Shown here in pieces: positions 1-13,300 of a stretch of 64,000 nt of DNA. The notes under the pieces were generated by a model. The model worked only from the letters and a program-made list of their open reading frames with translations. It was not told the DNA's origin and did not search any database. The stretch comes from Prostheceraeus crozeri (taxonomy: Eukaryota > Platyhelminthes > Polycladida > Euryleptidae): the NCBI GenBank assembly GCA_907163375.1, contig CAJQUW010006289.1, forward strand, positions 1 to 64,000. Reading direction: 5' to 3'. The position numbers and the translations under genes are program-made. Numbering within the stretch: position 1 is the first letter of the stretch; each line of letters opens with the position of its first letter.

Positions 1-1473
1 TATATTCATCATATTTAGAAAAAAGCAATGGCTAAATTGCTCAGCATGCATTCGAAGCTATCCAAATTCTTTACTCAGTGGTCTGAATTTAGTAAAATTA
101 AGTAATGAAGATACCAAATTGAGAGTGAAAAAAGTTGGCCAGTCCGTTAGTTCTTTAGTGCAAATTGTAGCTTCCGCTAACCAACGAATTAATGGATTTT
201 AGCGGATAGTGCCCAGTACCTGAGAGATGTTCAAGACATTCTGTCAAGGGCATTCCATATCAGTTGATTTTCGATGTTTTTCTCGACAAATTGATCCTGT
301 CGACAATTTGAATCGATCGGAATATTTGGTGTGACACGAATGAAATGAAATTGATCAAAAGGTGATCAAAAATTTGAAGTGTGATATGCCCAGGTACATC
401 CGAAAAGTAATTGAACTTCAGGAGACCAATGTGGTTAGGTCGGCACCTATCATAAAACCTTCTACGAACTACGCCTTTATCGGGCCAAAGCATGGTACAA
501 GAACATTTAATTTGATCTATGAGACAAATTCCGTTTTGAAAATATTTCTTTTTCTCCATTATATTCAAGAAAGTTTCAACTAATTTCGAGCTATTTATGA
601 AACTTGTTGCAGCTTTAGAACAGTGGATTAGATGTAAGCTAGTCACTGAAATTTGCTTTAATGTATTTTGAACCGGTAGTTAACAGAGGAGTTAAAGTAA
701 GCATACATCGTTTATTGTTTGATTGACCACAACACATTTTCAATAGACACGATTACGACACCCGCCCCGAATTCAGCTTCTGTCTTCCCCCGAATTCGGG
801 TTTTGTCTTCGGGTTATGGATTTATGACGTTTAGAAGCTTATAAATTTGCAGTATTTTGTTGACTTCTTTTGTAGATTTACATGTTTATATTTCATAAAT
901 GTACTGTATATGTATAGAAATGCTATGCATGCACACATGTAGTCATTATAGAATGTTGAATAAATGTTCTCAATCGTAAATCTATCACACTTCATGTTTC
1001 ATCAAATTACAGCTTGGTTTTTAAAGCGCAGACATGGCCTAATATTTGAGAGTGATAAATCATGAAAGTATAGAGGTGACAATAATAATGATAGTAATAC
1101 TGAGTATGTTATGTTCTGATATGACACGCGCATTACAGTGATACAGCCATTGCTGGAACCGTGTCGCCTTCTTCGACCGGGCCCTCATTGTCTTCAATAT
1201 ATCAGGCCCGAATGGATTTTCTATTGGGCCCAGTTTACAAAGTTTATCGTTTTGTGAACTTTACCTTCCTTAATGAAAATATTAATTAGGTTGAGTGCAT
1301 GCCTTATCACCTTCAGAATCATTCTAAATAACTAATTATTGACATGATTGTATGATGCAGGGCCTATGTGCCATCTATCATTAATTGATTAATGATCAGT
1401 GAGGTGGATTATTGTGCATACAATAGTAAATTTTCATAAATAATTTAGCTGTTGGTGCAATTTTAAAGATAAA

Positions 1474-2849
1474 TTTGATGAAGTGAAAACTCAATCATTT
1501 GTCCATGGCCACGCCTGCTCTCTGAGTGGTTTTACAACAAGAATGCAATGCGGATATGTTACAGGCAATGAAATATGGAATGATCGAGGTTAAATACGTC
1601 ATGATTAACTGTAGTGGGTAGTGGATTCTTTCACATAGAGATGAAATAAAATCTTCTAAAATTATACTTGCTAACCAGATTACCAATGAAACATGGAGTA
1701 GGTAATGCAAATCTACAGATCTTGCGAGAGAAAGTGATTAAGTCCGAAATTGAAGTAAACAGCTAGCACAGACGAAGGAGATATAGTCTGTCCTTTTGAG
1801 CATATAAATCAGGATTCAACTTGCGAATGAATACACTTTCGGTGATGGCAAGGTGTAAGATGTGCTTTGACTTTTTGAACACTTTGAATGTTTTTTTATC
1901 TACGATTTCAAATATTCTTGCGGAGCAAGATACATTGGAAATAGTGAGAGATGACTTGCGACCAGATACTCCAAAATCGTTGCTAATTTCAAATTCAAGA
2001 CCAAAGTCAAAAGTTCCTCCACAATCCGCCATCACCCGACATCGAATGCAGAAAGAAAAGAGAGCTCTTCAAGAAAAAAGACCAGGGATTCAAAGTGTTC
2101 AAAAAGTCAAAACACATCTTACAGCTTGCCATCACCGAAAGTGTATCCATTCGCAAGTTGAATCCTGATTTCTGTGCTCAAAAGGACAGACTATATCTCC
2201 TTCATTTGTGCTAGCTGTTTACTTTAATTTCTGACTTAATCACTTTCTCTCGCAAGATCTGTAGATTTGCATTACCTACTCCATGTTTTATTGGTAATCT
2301 GGTTAGCAAGTATAATTTTAGAAGATTTTATTTCATCTCTATGTGAAAGAATCCACTACAGTTAGGGTAAGGCCACATAACGAGCTTTTGAGCTGCGCTG
2401 TAGCTACACTGTGAAAATGTTTGTATGTGTTTCAATCAGAATGCCACACTGGTAGCTCCAGCTGCAGCTATGGCAGCTTGGCACAGGTAGCTTCGAGCTG
2501 CGGTAATTTATCTCTCAATTATCACAGCTAAAGCTCGAGCGGTGGGATGATCTATTTTTAGAACTAACGTAGAAACCAACAATTCTGACGAGTGGCGAGC
2601 GGTAATCAAGCAGTACGGCTCATTATGTGGCCGTGTAACTCTCACAGCTCAAAGCTTGACAAAGCTATACGCAGCTGCTAGCTTTAAAGCGCGGCTCGTC
2701 ATGTGGCCTTTCCCTTAATCATGACATATTCAACTTCGCTCATTCCATATTTCATTGCCTGTAACATATCCGCATTGCATTCTTGTTGTAAAACCACTCA
2801 GAGAGCAGGCGTGGCCATGGACAAATGATTGAGTTTTCACTTCATCAAA
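1474..2849. repeat. Large imperfect palindrome with Penelope-like coding traces
   Basis: The left arm (1474-1890) is repeated in reverse complement as the right arm (2098-2849). The right arm is longer because a 350 bp MITE sits in it. The loop (1891-2097) is about 0.2 kb. Each arm encodes, reading outward from the loop, a peptide ending ITES..IRKLNPD followed by AQKDRLYLL. This resembles the end of the GIY-YIG domain in Penelope-like retroelements (E...I....P.LN.Q pattern). I read it as two fossil Penelope-type 3' ends in head-to-head inverted arrangement, which that family is known to form. It is broken, with no reverse transcriptase recognised here. Arms are similar but not identical, so it is not recent. 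Confidence 0.55.
2365..2714. mobile_element. Harbinger-type MITE, 350 bp, TTA target duplication
   Basis: The terminal inverted repeats begin GGGTAAGGCCACATAACGAG on the left and GGGAAAGGCCACATGACGAG on the right (reverse complement). The element is flanked by TTA on each side (2362-2364 and 2715-2717). The opposite arm of the surrounding palindrome shows the same site with a single TTA and no insert, confirming both boundaries and the 3 bp duplication. A TTA target with GGG-starting ends is typical of PIF/Harbinger derivatives. The interior is rich in AGCTGC-type short repeats and has no ORF. Confidence 0.85.
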
Positions 2850-4223
2850 CAAGTGAATTTTCACTTTTATGAATTTTGCGCCTGTATAATGCGCTTGTAG
2901 TCCTTAATTTCTATCTATCGTTTGCCTTGTACAGTAGTAGTACGAAAGGGTGCATCCCTGCCAACTCGGACGAAGGTTTACTACAGATGCTGAATCGACT
3001 CCTTCGACCAACAAGATTCCAGAGAAATGTCATTTGCTAATCGCCTATCGATTCTTGTTTAACATCATCTCCACGTGGCGTAGTTGACACTTATCAAATG
3101 AAATAAGACATTTACAGCGAATCAAGTCGAAGAGACCGATCGCATCGAGTCGTGGTACATCGAAATTTATGTCATCTTTTTGCTGAAGAATTTTGTTGAT
3201 ACGTCATCGCAGAGAGCGATCAAGTGAGGAAAATAACTTTATTTCAGACGTGTAAAATCCCGGCCCAGGTACTGACCGACTTTCTCAGGCCAGAGCCCGG
3301 CCCGGCCCGCATGCAGCTCTGAATGTATATGTAGCGAACCGATGTAGCAGAGATTTTGTCATTTATCATTATTGTTATTACAATCAGTAATTTATGTCGA
3401 CTTGATTGTGATCTATTCTAATTCATCGAATAAATGGTGTCAGTCTATTTCTGCACTTCACAAATATTAAGTCCAAATACTGGAACATTTATTTTCTACG
3501 GTGCCGCAGTAATTTGGTTATGTTAAAATATTTTTTGGACTGATTTTAATAAATTTAATTTTTTTCATAACAGTAAATATATTTCAATTTTTCCAATACC
3601 GGCAAAATTTTTGTGTTGGGTTCAAATTTGTGGTTCAAATTCGAATGGATGGTGGTCGAGTCGAGTCGAGTTTCAATTCACCTAAAGAAAATGTTACAAA
3701 TAATTTGTAGTAGCACTTAGCTGGAGCTATATTCGATTTTTACGGGACCACTGATCTTTCAGAGTTGAATAATTTACCTCCAGCATGTAAATCAGCGATT
3801 GATGCTAAGATCATCGACGAGGCTTGGCAGGCCGTTGTAACACTATTAAGATGGACAGATAGAATCTCAAAATTCTTTATCGTTTATTTGTGCAAATTTC
3901 CAAATTCTTAATTTCATAAAATTGTCACATTTCCGACGCTCTGAAATGTAAACAACGGAACAAAAGTTTCTCCAGACAGAAAATTCAACTGAAAATCTAA
4001 ATGATTAACTCTTTTTTGGATCACAAAGACGAGGAAAAATATGTTGGAAAGGATTTCGGTCTCTACAGCGCTTTCAGAAGAAAATAATCGGAAAATAACT
4101 GCGACGATAGCTAAACTTTCTATTAAAGCAGACTTCATTCTTCCATTCTGTCTTCTAAGCTAATGTTTACATTAGGAAACTAGAACGTTTTATTGTTTAC
4201 CATAGCGTATTTTTAATTTTCAG

Positions 4224-4316
4224 AACTAGAACCCTTTCACGTCTCCAAGGCCTTGAATTACCTCAATCGCGTCCAAATTCACGGCATCGGAAATCACACA
4301 AACCGCCACCAGGAGG
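4224..4316 (+). CDS. WDR49/64-like gene, exon A (linker before WD blades)
   Basis: The exon is 93 bases, preceded by a pyrimidine-rich tract ending in CAG and followed by the donor GTAAGT. Two frames are open. The second is chosen because its last two bases (GG) plus the first base of the next exon (T) make a glycine codon, giving a continuous proline-rich linker (KPPP, G, G, VPPPVDK). The peptide is basic, rich in S, R and P, and probably disordered. It has no recognisable domain and is supported by splice signals and phase rather than homology. The exon starts two bases into a codon, so at least one earlier exon exists. Confidence 0.6.
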
Positions 4317-7300
4317 GTAAGTCAATACAAATTTTCACTGTGGAAATTAATAAGCTATCTGATGATACGAAATTTAATTTAGGATTTGATATAAATGCAA
4401 ATTTGAAATCTAAAACAGCGCATCATATGTAAATGAACACCTTGCTGCACTAGTCGCGCATTGGAAATATTTACTGTTCAAAATGATTAAGTAAGAGTTT
4501 ACAAATGAATTCTCATTGTCGGATATTTTGCATTAGATAATTGATGCAAATGCCAGACGATTCGGATCTCAAAAGTTGATGTGCTGAACATTAGGAGACT
4601 TTGCTTTTCTGACACCAAGTGCGTGATTAAAGTTAAATGACACTTAGAAAGCATCACTCATGCAACGTTTAATTGCGGTAGTAATCACGCAAAATGTATT
4701 CTTGGATGTATGTTTAATCACTCACGTCTAATTAGAAAATTTCGAAGAATCCAGGAAGCGGAAGAAAATAAAATTAAAACAACTACCCTAGTGGCAAATC
4801 GTGTAATAAATTTGATTACTTAAAGTCCACTGCGTATAAATATAAATTAATATCTAAAGCATGGAGATCCATCCCTAGTACAGAGTGGGAAGCGCGTAAG
4901 GCAGCGGCGATTATTGTCTCTCATTCCCACGTAAACACCTAAACCTACTAAACTTAGAATCAATAGGCAAACGGCAGGTCGAACTATTATGTAATTGTTT
5001 GCCTTTTATCCTATCGTTTTAAAATGCATGCGAATATGTACAGGATCTGTGCGTTTGTACAGCACTTTCTGTCTGACCAACAAACTCATCAGTTTCATAC
5101 AAAACTTGCAATTCAGCACGAACTTTGTTTGGCAAAACATGCATGTTATCTTTATCAATTGTACAAAACAAATTATTAGAAGATAAGACAGATATAGCAT
5201 TCCCGTAACACTGGGTAATGTTTGAGAGGAGTCTTTACCCCTGACGTCTGCCAACTCGAGATATCAACATTAATGACGTTTATCAACAAACGATGTTTCC
5301 ATGCCAATACGTAGTCACATCATATGTGTGTTTATCTTCTTAACATTAAATCTTCTTTCACCTTGTAGATTTCGCCATTTGTGATGTGTCATGTTACTAA
5401 TGAGCTTCAGATATAGTAGTACAAATATTGATAATTACCTAGAATAAGAATTTAACTTCTAAAACTTACTTTAGGGACGAATTGCTCTATCATCATAGGA
5501 ATGAAACGGTAAAAGTTGGTTTAACATGATAATTTGACAATAAACACTGTTTACCTTAATTACCCTGAGAAATCGACACTGGTTTAAGAGATCTGGAAAT
5601 ATATCAAACAAATAATCAATTTTTGTTTGTATCTATGAACCAGTAGCGACTAAGACTCCTCTCAAACATTACCCAGTGTTACGGGATTATATATCTGTCT
5701 TATCTCCTAATGATTTGTCTTGTTCTATCGATAAAGATAAGATGCATATTTTGGTACACAAATTGCGTGCTGAATTGCAAGTTTTGTATAAAACCGATGA
5801 GTTTTTGTTGGTCAGACAGCAAGTGCAGCAGGGTATTTGAACCTGTTGATACGTGATTTTTCTGATGTTTTTCCCACGACTGAATAGTTGCTCAAAACAC
5901 GAACCACGCTTAGCGTGTCTAGTTGTGGTTTTGAAAGATCGTTCTCTACTCTCAAAAGAATTAATAGATTTTCTAGGACGAGCATGTCTGATAGGAGATT
6001 GTGTAGTTTGTCTTTTCTTTCGATTGAAAAGGAACTCATAGTCCGTATGAGAATAGTGGCCCTGAAAAATAGCATTCAGATGTCATTGACATTTTTGCAA
6101 CATCAGAAAGAAGAATAGAATTGAAGAAAAAAATGAATGCTGAATTGTATTGCTTTAGTTTTACTTCATTTAGAAGGTACAGGTGTACAGGTGCTGTATA
6201 TAATCGTATGCATTTTAAAACGATAGGATAAAAGGCGAATAATTTTTGGCCATAATAAATAATTGATAAAGGGCCATAATATTTGGACCTGCCGTTTGCC
6301 TATTGATTCTAGGTTCAATAGGTTTAGGTGTTGACCTGGGAACTAAAGATGAGAGCTGGGCATGAAACATCACGTGAAGCTAGCCAAAAATTGTAAATGA
6401 AGAAAGCCAAGAAACAGAAGAAACCAAAATAAGGTTAAAAATGTATATTTGTAAACCAAAATATATATTCAAGGATATTGGAAACTTTTGATTAGTACTA
6501 CGTATATATTCATATTCGCAAACATGCGTTGTGTTATGTTACTTGCACGTTTAAATGGGAATTTATTATTGAATGAAATGGTTGCTATTTGAGCATGTTC
6601 CTATTTTTATAATGTTCAATAATGAGACATCAACACACCATAAAGAGTGACGTTTACGAGGTCGTCAAGGAAAATTATCAGGAAAGTTGATGGCCCGGCC
6701 CGTTCCGGCCCGCTCGTGTTTTCAAATATCCAAGTGCCAGCCACGCCCGGCCCGCCCACTTTGATTCTGACTTAATGTTCATATTGTACTAATGATAATT
6801 CTGTCAAATGACAGTTCCATCGAAGATTCAGAATGGTAAGTTTACGCAGCATAGCAATGTGAGGTGTTTGTTATACAGCTAAATTCGAACTATTAGTTAG
6901 TTTGATTCATATCGCCTAACTGGCATGGGCCCAAAATCGTGGATGAATTGCATGCATGTTGGATTATGATTTGAGTATTTGACGCTGATTGGTTGATGCG
7001 TAAAATTTGTCTTACCCTGTAGCCGGTGAGGGGTTGCCGTTTGACAGATTCCTAATCGATCAATTGCAGTAGAAAGGTCGGAAGTAATGAACTTTCTCGC
7101 AAAAATTCAGCGTTGAAATGTCATTCAATCATACAACATCATAAGATATTGATGGCTAGCATCACATACTAATTGAACACTTTGAGATTGATTTTGAATT
7201 TGATAAAAACGAAGAGGATGCAGACACCAATGACTGCTGTGGATATAATTCAAAATGTCATGAATTGTCAAATAGATCATAAATTGATCAATCCCAATTT

Positions 7301-10300
7301 ACTATATGCAATTATATAGGCATTAATTACATTTAGGCCTAGTTAGCCCTCAAAGTTCCGACGGACATCGGAGTGATCATCATAACATAGAGGTAGAAAA
7401 GTTAATGGTGCAGCAGGAATTTTCATTGGAAGCAGTCAATTATAAAAAAGCGAGTGACATCTCATTATGCGTACAAGTATGGGAAAGGAGAGTTTCGGAA
7501 AATATCTTCTGCAAACAAGATCGATAAAATAGCGATATGGAGACTTGGGGGGCCAAATAGTTCGAGAAAGTGCTTGAGGCAGGAATTTAGGGGAACAAAT
7601 TCACAGTCGAAGCTTTCATTCTATTTGAAAGGACTGGGAAGGATGAAGTCACCTTTTATCTTTGTGTAATGGAACTGTACTCAGTAGTTTGAAGCCTTTT
7701 ATCATCAATCAAAAAACTAATGAGCATACGACGAAGCGTCCCCTGCAAAAAAAGTATACAATGCAGAATGAAATTTTAAAAAAATAGAAAAATATTGGAT
7801 AAATGATAGAATAAAAACATTCTCCCATTGGACACCATCAATGTGCCTATATACTGCATGCTGATTTCCAAAAGAGTGTGATCGTGTATAGAAGACACAT
7901 TTTGTTATACATGGCTCATCATTCGGTTGGCCCCAGCTTAGAAAATTCGATCAGAAAATGAAATATTTTTAAAAGTACTCGTGTTATGCAGCTATTAATA
8001 TGCATATTTACTTGAGGACTATTCCACTTTTATAAATATGAAATTCATTCAAAAGTCATCTTCAGAATAATTTGTCAAAAAAATTGCCATTGCTGAAATC
8101 CAACTTCATATGCTGAACCGCTAATGACCCTTTCGTATCCTTAACGTTCATCAAAAAGAATAGATATGAGGTTATATGTCTTTCATTTTGCCGCTATCGT
8201 GAACTGGCATTATCAATGAGAGTACACTCGGAATTGAAAGTTTTTTAAGGTCGTCGTTTGATTATTCTTCATTATCCTCATCTGAGGAACCTCCTCGAGT
8301 TTTCATTTGAGTTTGAATTGCAAAGACTTTATCTATTAATGTAGAAAGGAAGTTGACTTCCGCCGAAGTTTCAAGATGATGAAATAGAGGTCAGCGAAAA
8401 TAACTCAATAAACCGATTATGATTTTCACAGTTTGACGTCGTATTTCATGGCATTTCCGATTCTTTCCTCCTCTCTCTGTTCGAATGCAGTAAAGATCTA
8501 ACTCTAAGAATACAGCAACTTCAAACCTTAGCACCAGATCCTTTGCACGCGTAGCAGTGTCCAGTAACTGTCAAAATCATGTAATTTGTATTAATGATCC
8601 ACTGGATTTGGATAGTCAGCCATTATCATTTCATCCGTCTGTCCAGTGTAAGAATTAATACAGGTTTTGGACCAAGAGTGACATCTAAGCTTTGGTTAAT
8701 GAAATAGTGATTTCAATAATGATATTGAATTTCATTAGTGACATTGTGACTCTAAATAAAGAAAAGAGGAATTGATGAGGGAACAGGATATCACAATGTC
8801 ATGATAGAAAGTCTCTTAGTCTGTGATGAGTTCACTTTGTCGGCAACTTTTGCACTATGTCTTTCATGAATTGCTAAGTTTTTACAAGATTTTCCGACTG
8901 TCCCTATTAAAGTCCAAAACCTGTAGATACATTATCATTGTCCATTCCTGAGTTTGAATAAATCAAATGAGAAATGACAGCGAATTGTATTGACTTTGCA
9001 CCATTACAGAGACGTCAACAGCCTAATTAGTTTATGTTGAACAGATATCTATGAGCCGTATCTGTTATGTTTCGGTAAAGACTAGCCTTAGAAGTAACTT
9101 CTGACTTCAAACAATTTTTATGCAAGTCCTGAATTTAACGCACCTGCAGGTATTTAGTCAGGAATAGTAAAACGAATAACATTTGCTTGTTATTGATTTT
9201 TCTCATACGATGATGAAAGTCATCCCAGTAGCCATTTATAATAGAATATAATGCTTACTAATTTAAGTAATTAGTTAAAGTAGTCCTAATGAGGACTGAT
9301 GGCGTTCTCCAATCCGCAAGTGTACAAAGGCAATGCTGCTGTAACCATTGGATTAATCAGTTCTTAAAAGAACTCAATGTAGCTTTCTCGTGGCAACGAA
9401 TTAAAATTGATCAGCTTTGGCCCAATATCTGGTAAAAATGGAAATCTTAGGACTTGAAATACTACTCATTCTTGCTGTTAATATACTAATACCATAGATT
9501 CCAAGCACTGCCGTATACACGTTCAAAACAGACGTCTAATATACTGTACCGACTACAGATGCTGATAGTGGAAATAGAATAAGACAATGGTCACCATAGG
9601 TTAAGGAAATTAAAAATGGATATTGTAAAACAACAGGAAACCGATGAATAAAAATAGGAAAAGTGGAGGTAAAATTTGGAAATACAGCGATGCTACTTCA
9701 CCGATTACAAGTGAACTATATCTGACACTACACAAAGTGGATAATGGTAAGAGTGGATAAGTGGAAAGTGGATAATGGAGGTAAACAATAGAACTACAAT
9801 GACACTCTACTACAACGAAAGCAATGAAACTATACACACTATACCCAAGACTACACATGGAAAATACTATTTCTTCACTTGAATTTGTTATCGCCAGTTT
9901 CTTCATCCGTCTATAGTACTTCATGTAATTCCACATTTCTTCATTTGAATTACAATACATCGACCACTACTTCAGCTACCGATTAAGGGATATAAAACAT
10001 AATACTGCAGTCCGTCAGTCATCAGCAGGTACTCGTCTAGTTGTGTTTCGACCCCTAACCTGAACACTCAAACCCAGACGAGCTGGGTCCCACACATAGT
10101 GGCTGACAAAATACTGAATAGGTAATGATATGTCTTGAAAGATATGTCATAAAGATAAATCAGACATCATTCAATTGTTACGTTTCCTACATGTAAACTG
10201 ATCCTGTCATTAAATTCATCCCATCAATAAATACAGTATGCTTTTTGCGATCCGCACATATAAACAAATCATGTACATCAATCTTTGCCTTTTGTAAGCT

Positions 10301-13300
10301 TTGCTGTTTTATTTGTTTTATTTCACTGCTCTTACTTTGCCATCTAATATTGCCGACAGATCATTAAATTGCTTAGCTCTATATTTTTATCATCGCTCAT
10401 TAAAATAAGCGCTCATTAAAGTAATCGCTCATTCAATATTTCTGAATAATTGGTTTACCGCTGAAAGACTATCAAAACACCACTATAAATTCTCTTTTTT
10501 ACAAGTCGAACAAAATCAGATAAGAGTCCTCTCCGCTTTACTCACTTCCTATCTCTTCTCTCCCTCCCTCTCTCTCTCTCTCGCTCCATGTAAATCCAAG
10601 ATGTCCCATCCTTACCTTTTTATTATTTATTTTTTTTATTAGCACAGAAAAGTTGGTTTCTACGTTTGATTACGGATTTATTTCTTTTGATGTTGTGAAT
10701 CGTTAGGTAGTATTCAGGTGACTGGTTCCATTTCTTGGAGCTTCTTCTGAGGTGGCTCATCATAGGATTATTTGAAGCTGTCTTCAGTTAAGCAGAATTT
10801 ATTTCATAGATATGCTACATTTTGTCTTTCACATGTGATACGGTTCAGACTAGAAACTTTGAATCAGATTTCATTTTTTACAACCCTGATATGCAGCACT
10901 AATATTTCACACAGCATGAACGAAGATGGTTTGATGAGTACGATTTTTTTCTAGAAACTTTTAAAACTTTCAAATGTCTTTCTGTTTAAGAGCAAGGAAT
11001 AACGGACTAATGCACAAAACATCAATCGATCATTTAATTTTCGAATGTAGGGTGAAACTGTACAAATAAATGTGTTGCTTTTTACAAATTGTTGTGTTTC
11101 GTAGGAACGTCTTATGGCAAAAATTTAGAGGAGAATAATACCTATCTGAAAATTCGCAAGATACTTTGGCTCTAACGGGACCATCAGGGGTTATCGATCT
11201 TCATTTGAAATTATCATATTGGAATTTAGAATTTGATTATCTTAGCCCTTATCTAGGTCAATATTACATTAATTCGAGCGAGTCACTCGCAGTGATTTGG
11301 AGAAACAAGAAAGGGCTTAATTTCGTGCAGATTCTATCACATAAATGCCTACATACTGATTAGACAATTAAGAGAATATATATACTTTAGAGAAATTCGA
11401 CACCCTACCTGCAATGATACTCAGAAAAGCAGCGATAAGAGAGTCTGTCTGTCATTGCCATTCATCACTGAGAAAGTTTCTTGAGATTCGTAATGCGATT
11501 TGCAACGTCGGTGTGAAAGATGTCTTTTGTGTATCTTTAAAATCTGCAGATCTTTCCTCTATTTTTAGAAGGGCTCAAGGTAAATAGTGTGTCAAACCTC
11601 TCTGTGTATGTTGCGCTTCATCGTCATTGAGTGAATCTGATTAAAATTTTGACTTTTATGCTATTCAAAATAAGTGTGCAAATCGCATTACATCAGACAG
11701 CCTGAAATACTAAGAAGCACAGGTAGTTTGAGTCATCCAACCTGATACTTTAATTCTCTGCTTTCTTCATGAAGTTCTTCATGAATCAAGGTACCGATAC
11801 AGACTGCTCCTTTGACTAAATCCTAAAGTGACATCTCACCTTTCTGTTCACATTATAGTGTGATTTTTTGAAGTAGTAGGTGCATTATGAAAGCGACAAT
11901 TGCATGTTTACTTACCATAATATCACTGAGATTAGCAGAGCATAAATATTTCGCTATCAATATCTGGCATGCGCAATTTTAATTTCAATCAATAACATAC
12001 ATGTATAACCTATGATTCAAAGAACCCGATCTGACAGATTTTTTAGATCGGGTCAGAACGGGTCATTTGGCTATTTTGCTAGTGCAATTTAGAATTCCTA
12101 TGTAAGACTTTGCTTGATTCGATAAGCTTTAAGCTCCTGATTTAAGATGGTAGAAAATCAGTTTCCAAAAGACCGGAAATTTTTACTCTATTAAAAAATT
12201 GCGTCATATATTGATCAGCCGCACTTGGGTGAGGATGATTCACCTTCGTCTGATTAACGTACGCTCCTGAAATCATATCGTGCATGATGTATGACTATAT
12301 GCTTGCTCTTAAACAAGAAGACAAGTGACTTTATACGTAGTAAACATCATCCAATAAAAACAACGAAGTTCAAATTTAGCAGAAAATGTATCGTTAGAAC
12401 ATGGCTAAAGTTTCCTATAAACGGACGGATTCTGATTGTGCATCGACATATTGGATGTGTCTGCATCATCTTTAGCGGCTGAAGATGTAATGCGACCTGA
12501 GTTTATTTCCATCTTCACCTATCAAGCGACAGAACAGCAGCTAACAAGCCACAGATAAACAAAATATTTATTTCTATGTATCAAGCATCTTTTGAACGTG
12601 ATTTTCTCCCAAACGGCGAGTCTAAAAAATTTGAATGTCTGCTGAACTGGTTGCTGAATGATCTCTTCACTGCTGCAGTTGTCCACATAGCGGAAAGTTC
12701 CGCTCGGCGAAAGAGTAAAGGTCACACTGTTCAAAAAGTTTTTTCCATGATATTAATGACTGCAACGCTCCTGTAGTTTAATAGGGACAATGACTGCAAA
12801 CCAGACAAGGCACGGAAGCAAACTTAACGTAAAAGCTAGGGTACATGTAAGCAAAAAGTGGTGGTAGCATCAATCTAATTGTGATTTTGAGTCTGAATGT
12901 TTGACGAAATAACGTATGGCTTTTTGTATTGGAATTTTTCAACCTTGCAGTCATTCAAACGCAGAAGGACAAAATTAAGAGGCCTCCAAAGTATCCATAT
13001 GTTTCAAAACTCTGTAGAAATTATCATAGAATCAATATTGTGTGATTTATAAATCTTTCATTTACTTTCTCATGTTACAGTGTTCCTCCACCCGTCGATA
13101 AATTACTTTTCCTCCGTCGTCGAGTACTCCAGCGCAGATCCGAAACGGCGGTATTGATATCCAGCGAGGCGGGAACTTTACGATGGTGGCATCTCTATGG
13201 AAGAAACCACAATATGGGTAAGTGAAACAGAACATGTGTGCAGTTTGACATTTTGATGACATTATGACATTCACATCGACTTTGGCAATCATAAGCTTGT

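Larger units (their letters stand above)
1..4223. other. Upstream intron or 5' flank
   Basis: This is non-coding AT-rich sequence upstream of the first recognised exon. It holds the palindrome and MITE described separately (1474-2849). I see no supported gene in 1-1473; the short open frames there lack splice support or recognisable motifs. In 2850-4223 there is a GC-rich patch near 3270-3310 with repeated GGCCCGGCCC, which may be a fragment of a hAT-like end. Confidence 0.5.
4317..13080 (+). other. Intron between exons A and B
   Basis: This is an 8.8 kb intron. It holds the palindrome at 4915-6350. A GC-rich block at 6690-6765 repeats GGCCCGGCCC-type sequence and ends GCCCACTTTG, possibly a decayed hAT end. 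A purine-rich near-tandem stretch lies at 9735-9782 (units like AGTGGATAATGG), and a CT-rich microsatellite at 10551-10587. The rest shows no gene, repeat or RNA I can support. Confidence 0.6.

Noticed and set aside
3246-6763. One 3.5 kb hAT element spanning exon A
   Set aside because: The 8 bases outside the two ends (CTTTATTT and ATTCTGAC) do not match, and it would require exon capture inside the element; kept only as a low-interest finding.
9610-9960. 116-codon minus-strand frame with hydrophobic stretches as a gene
   Set aside because: It overlies a near-tandem purine-rich repeat and has no recognisable motif or splice support.
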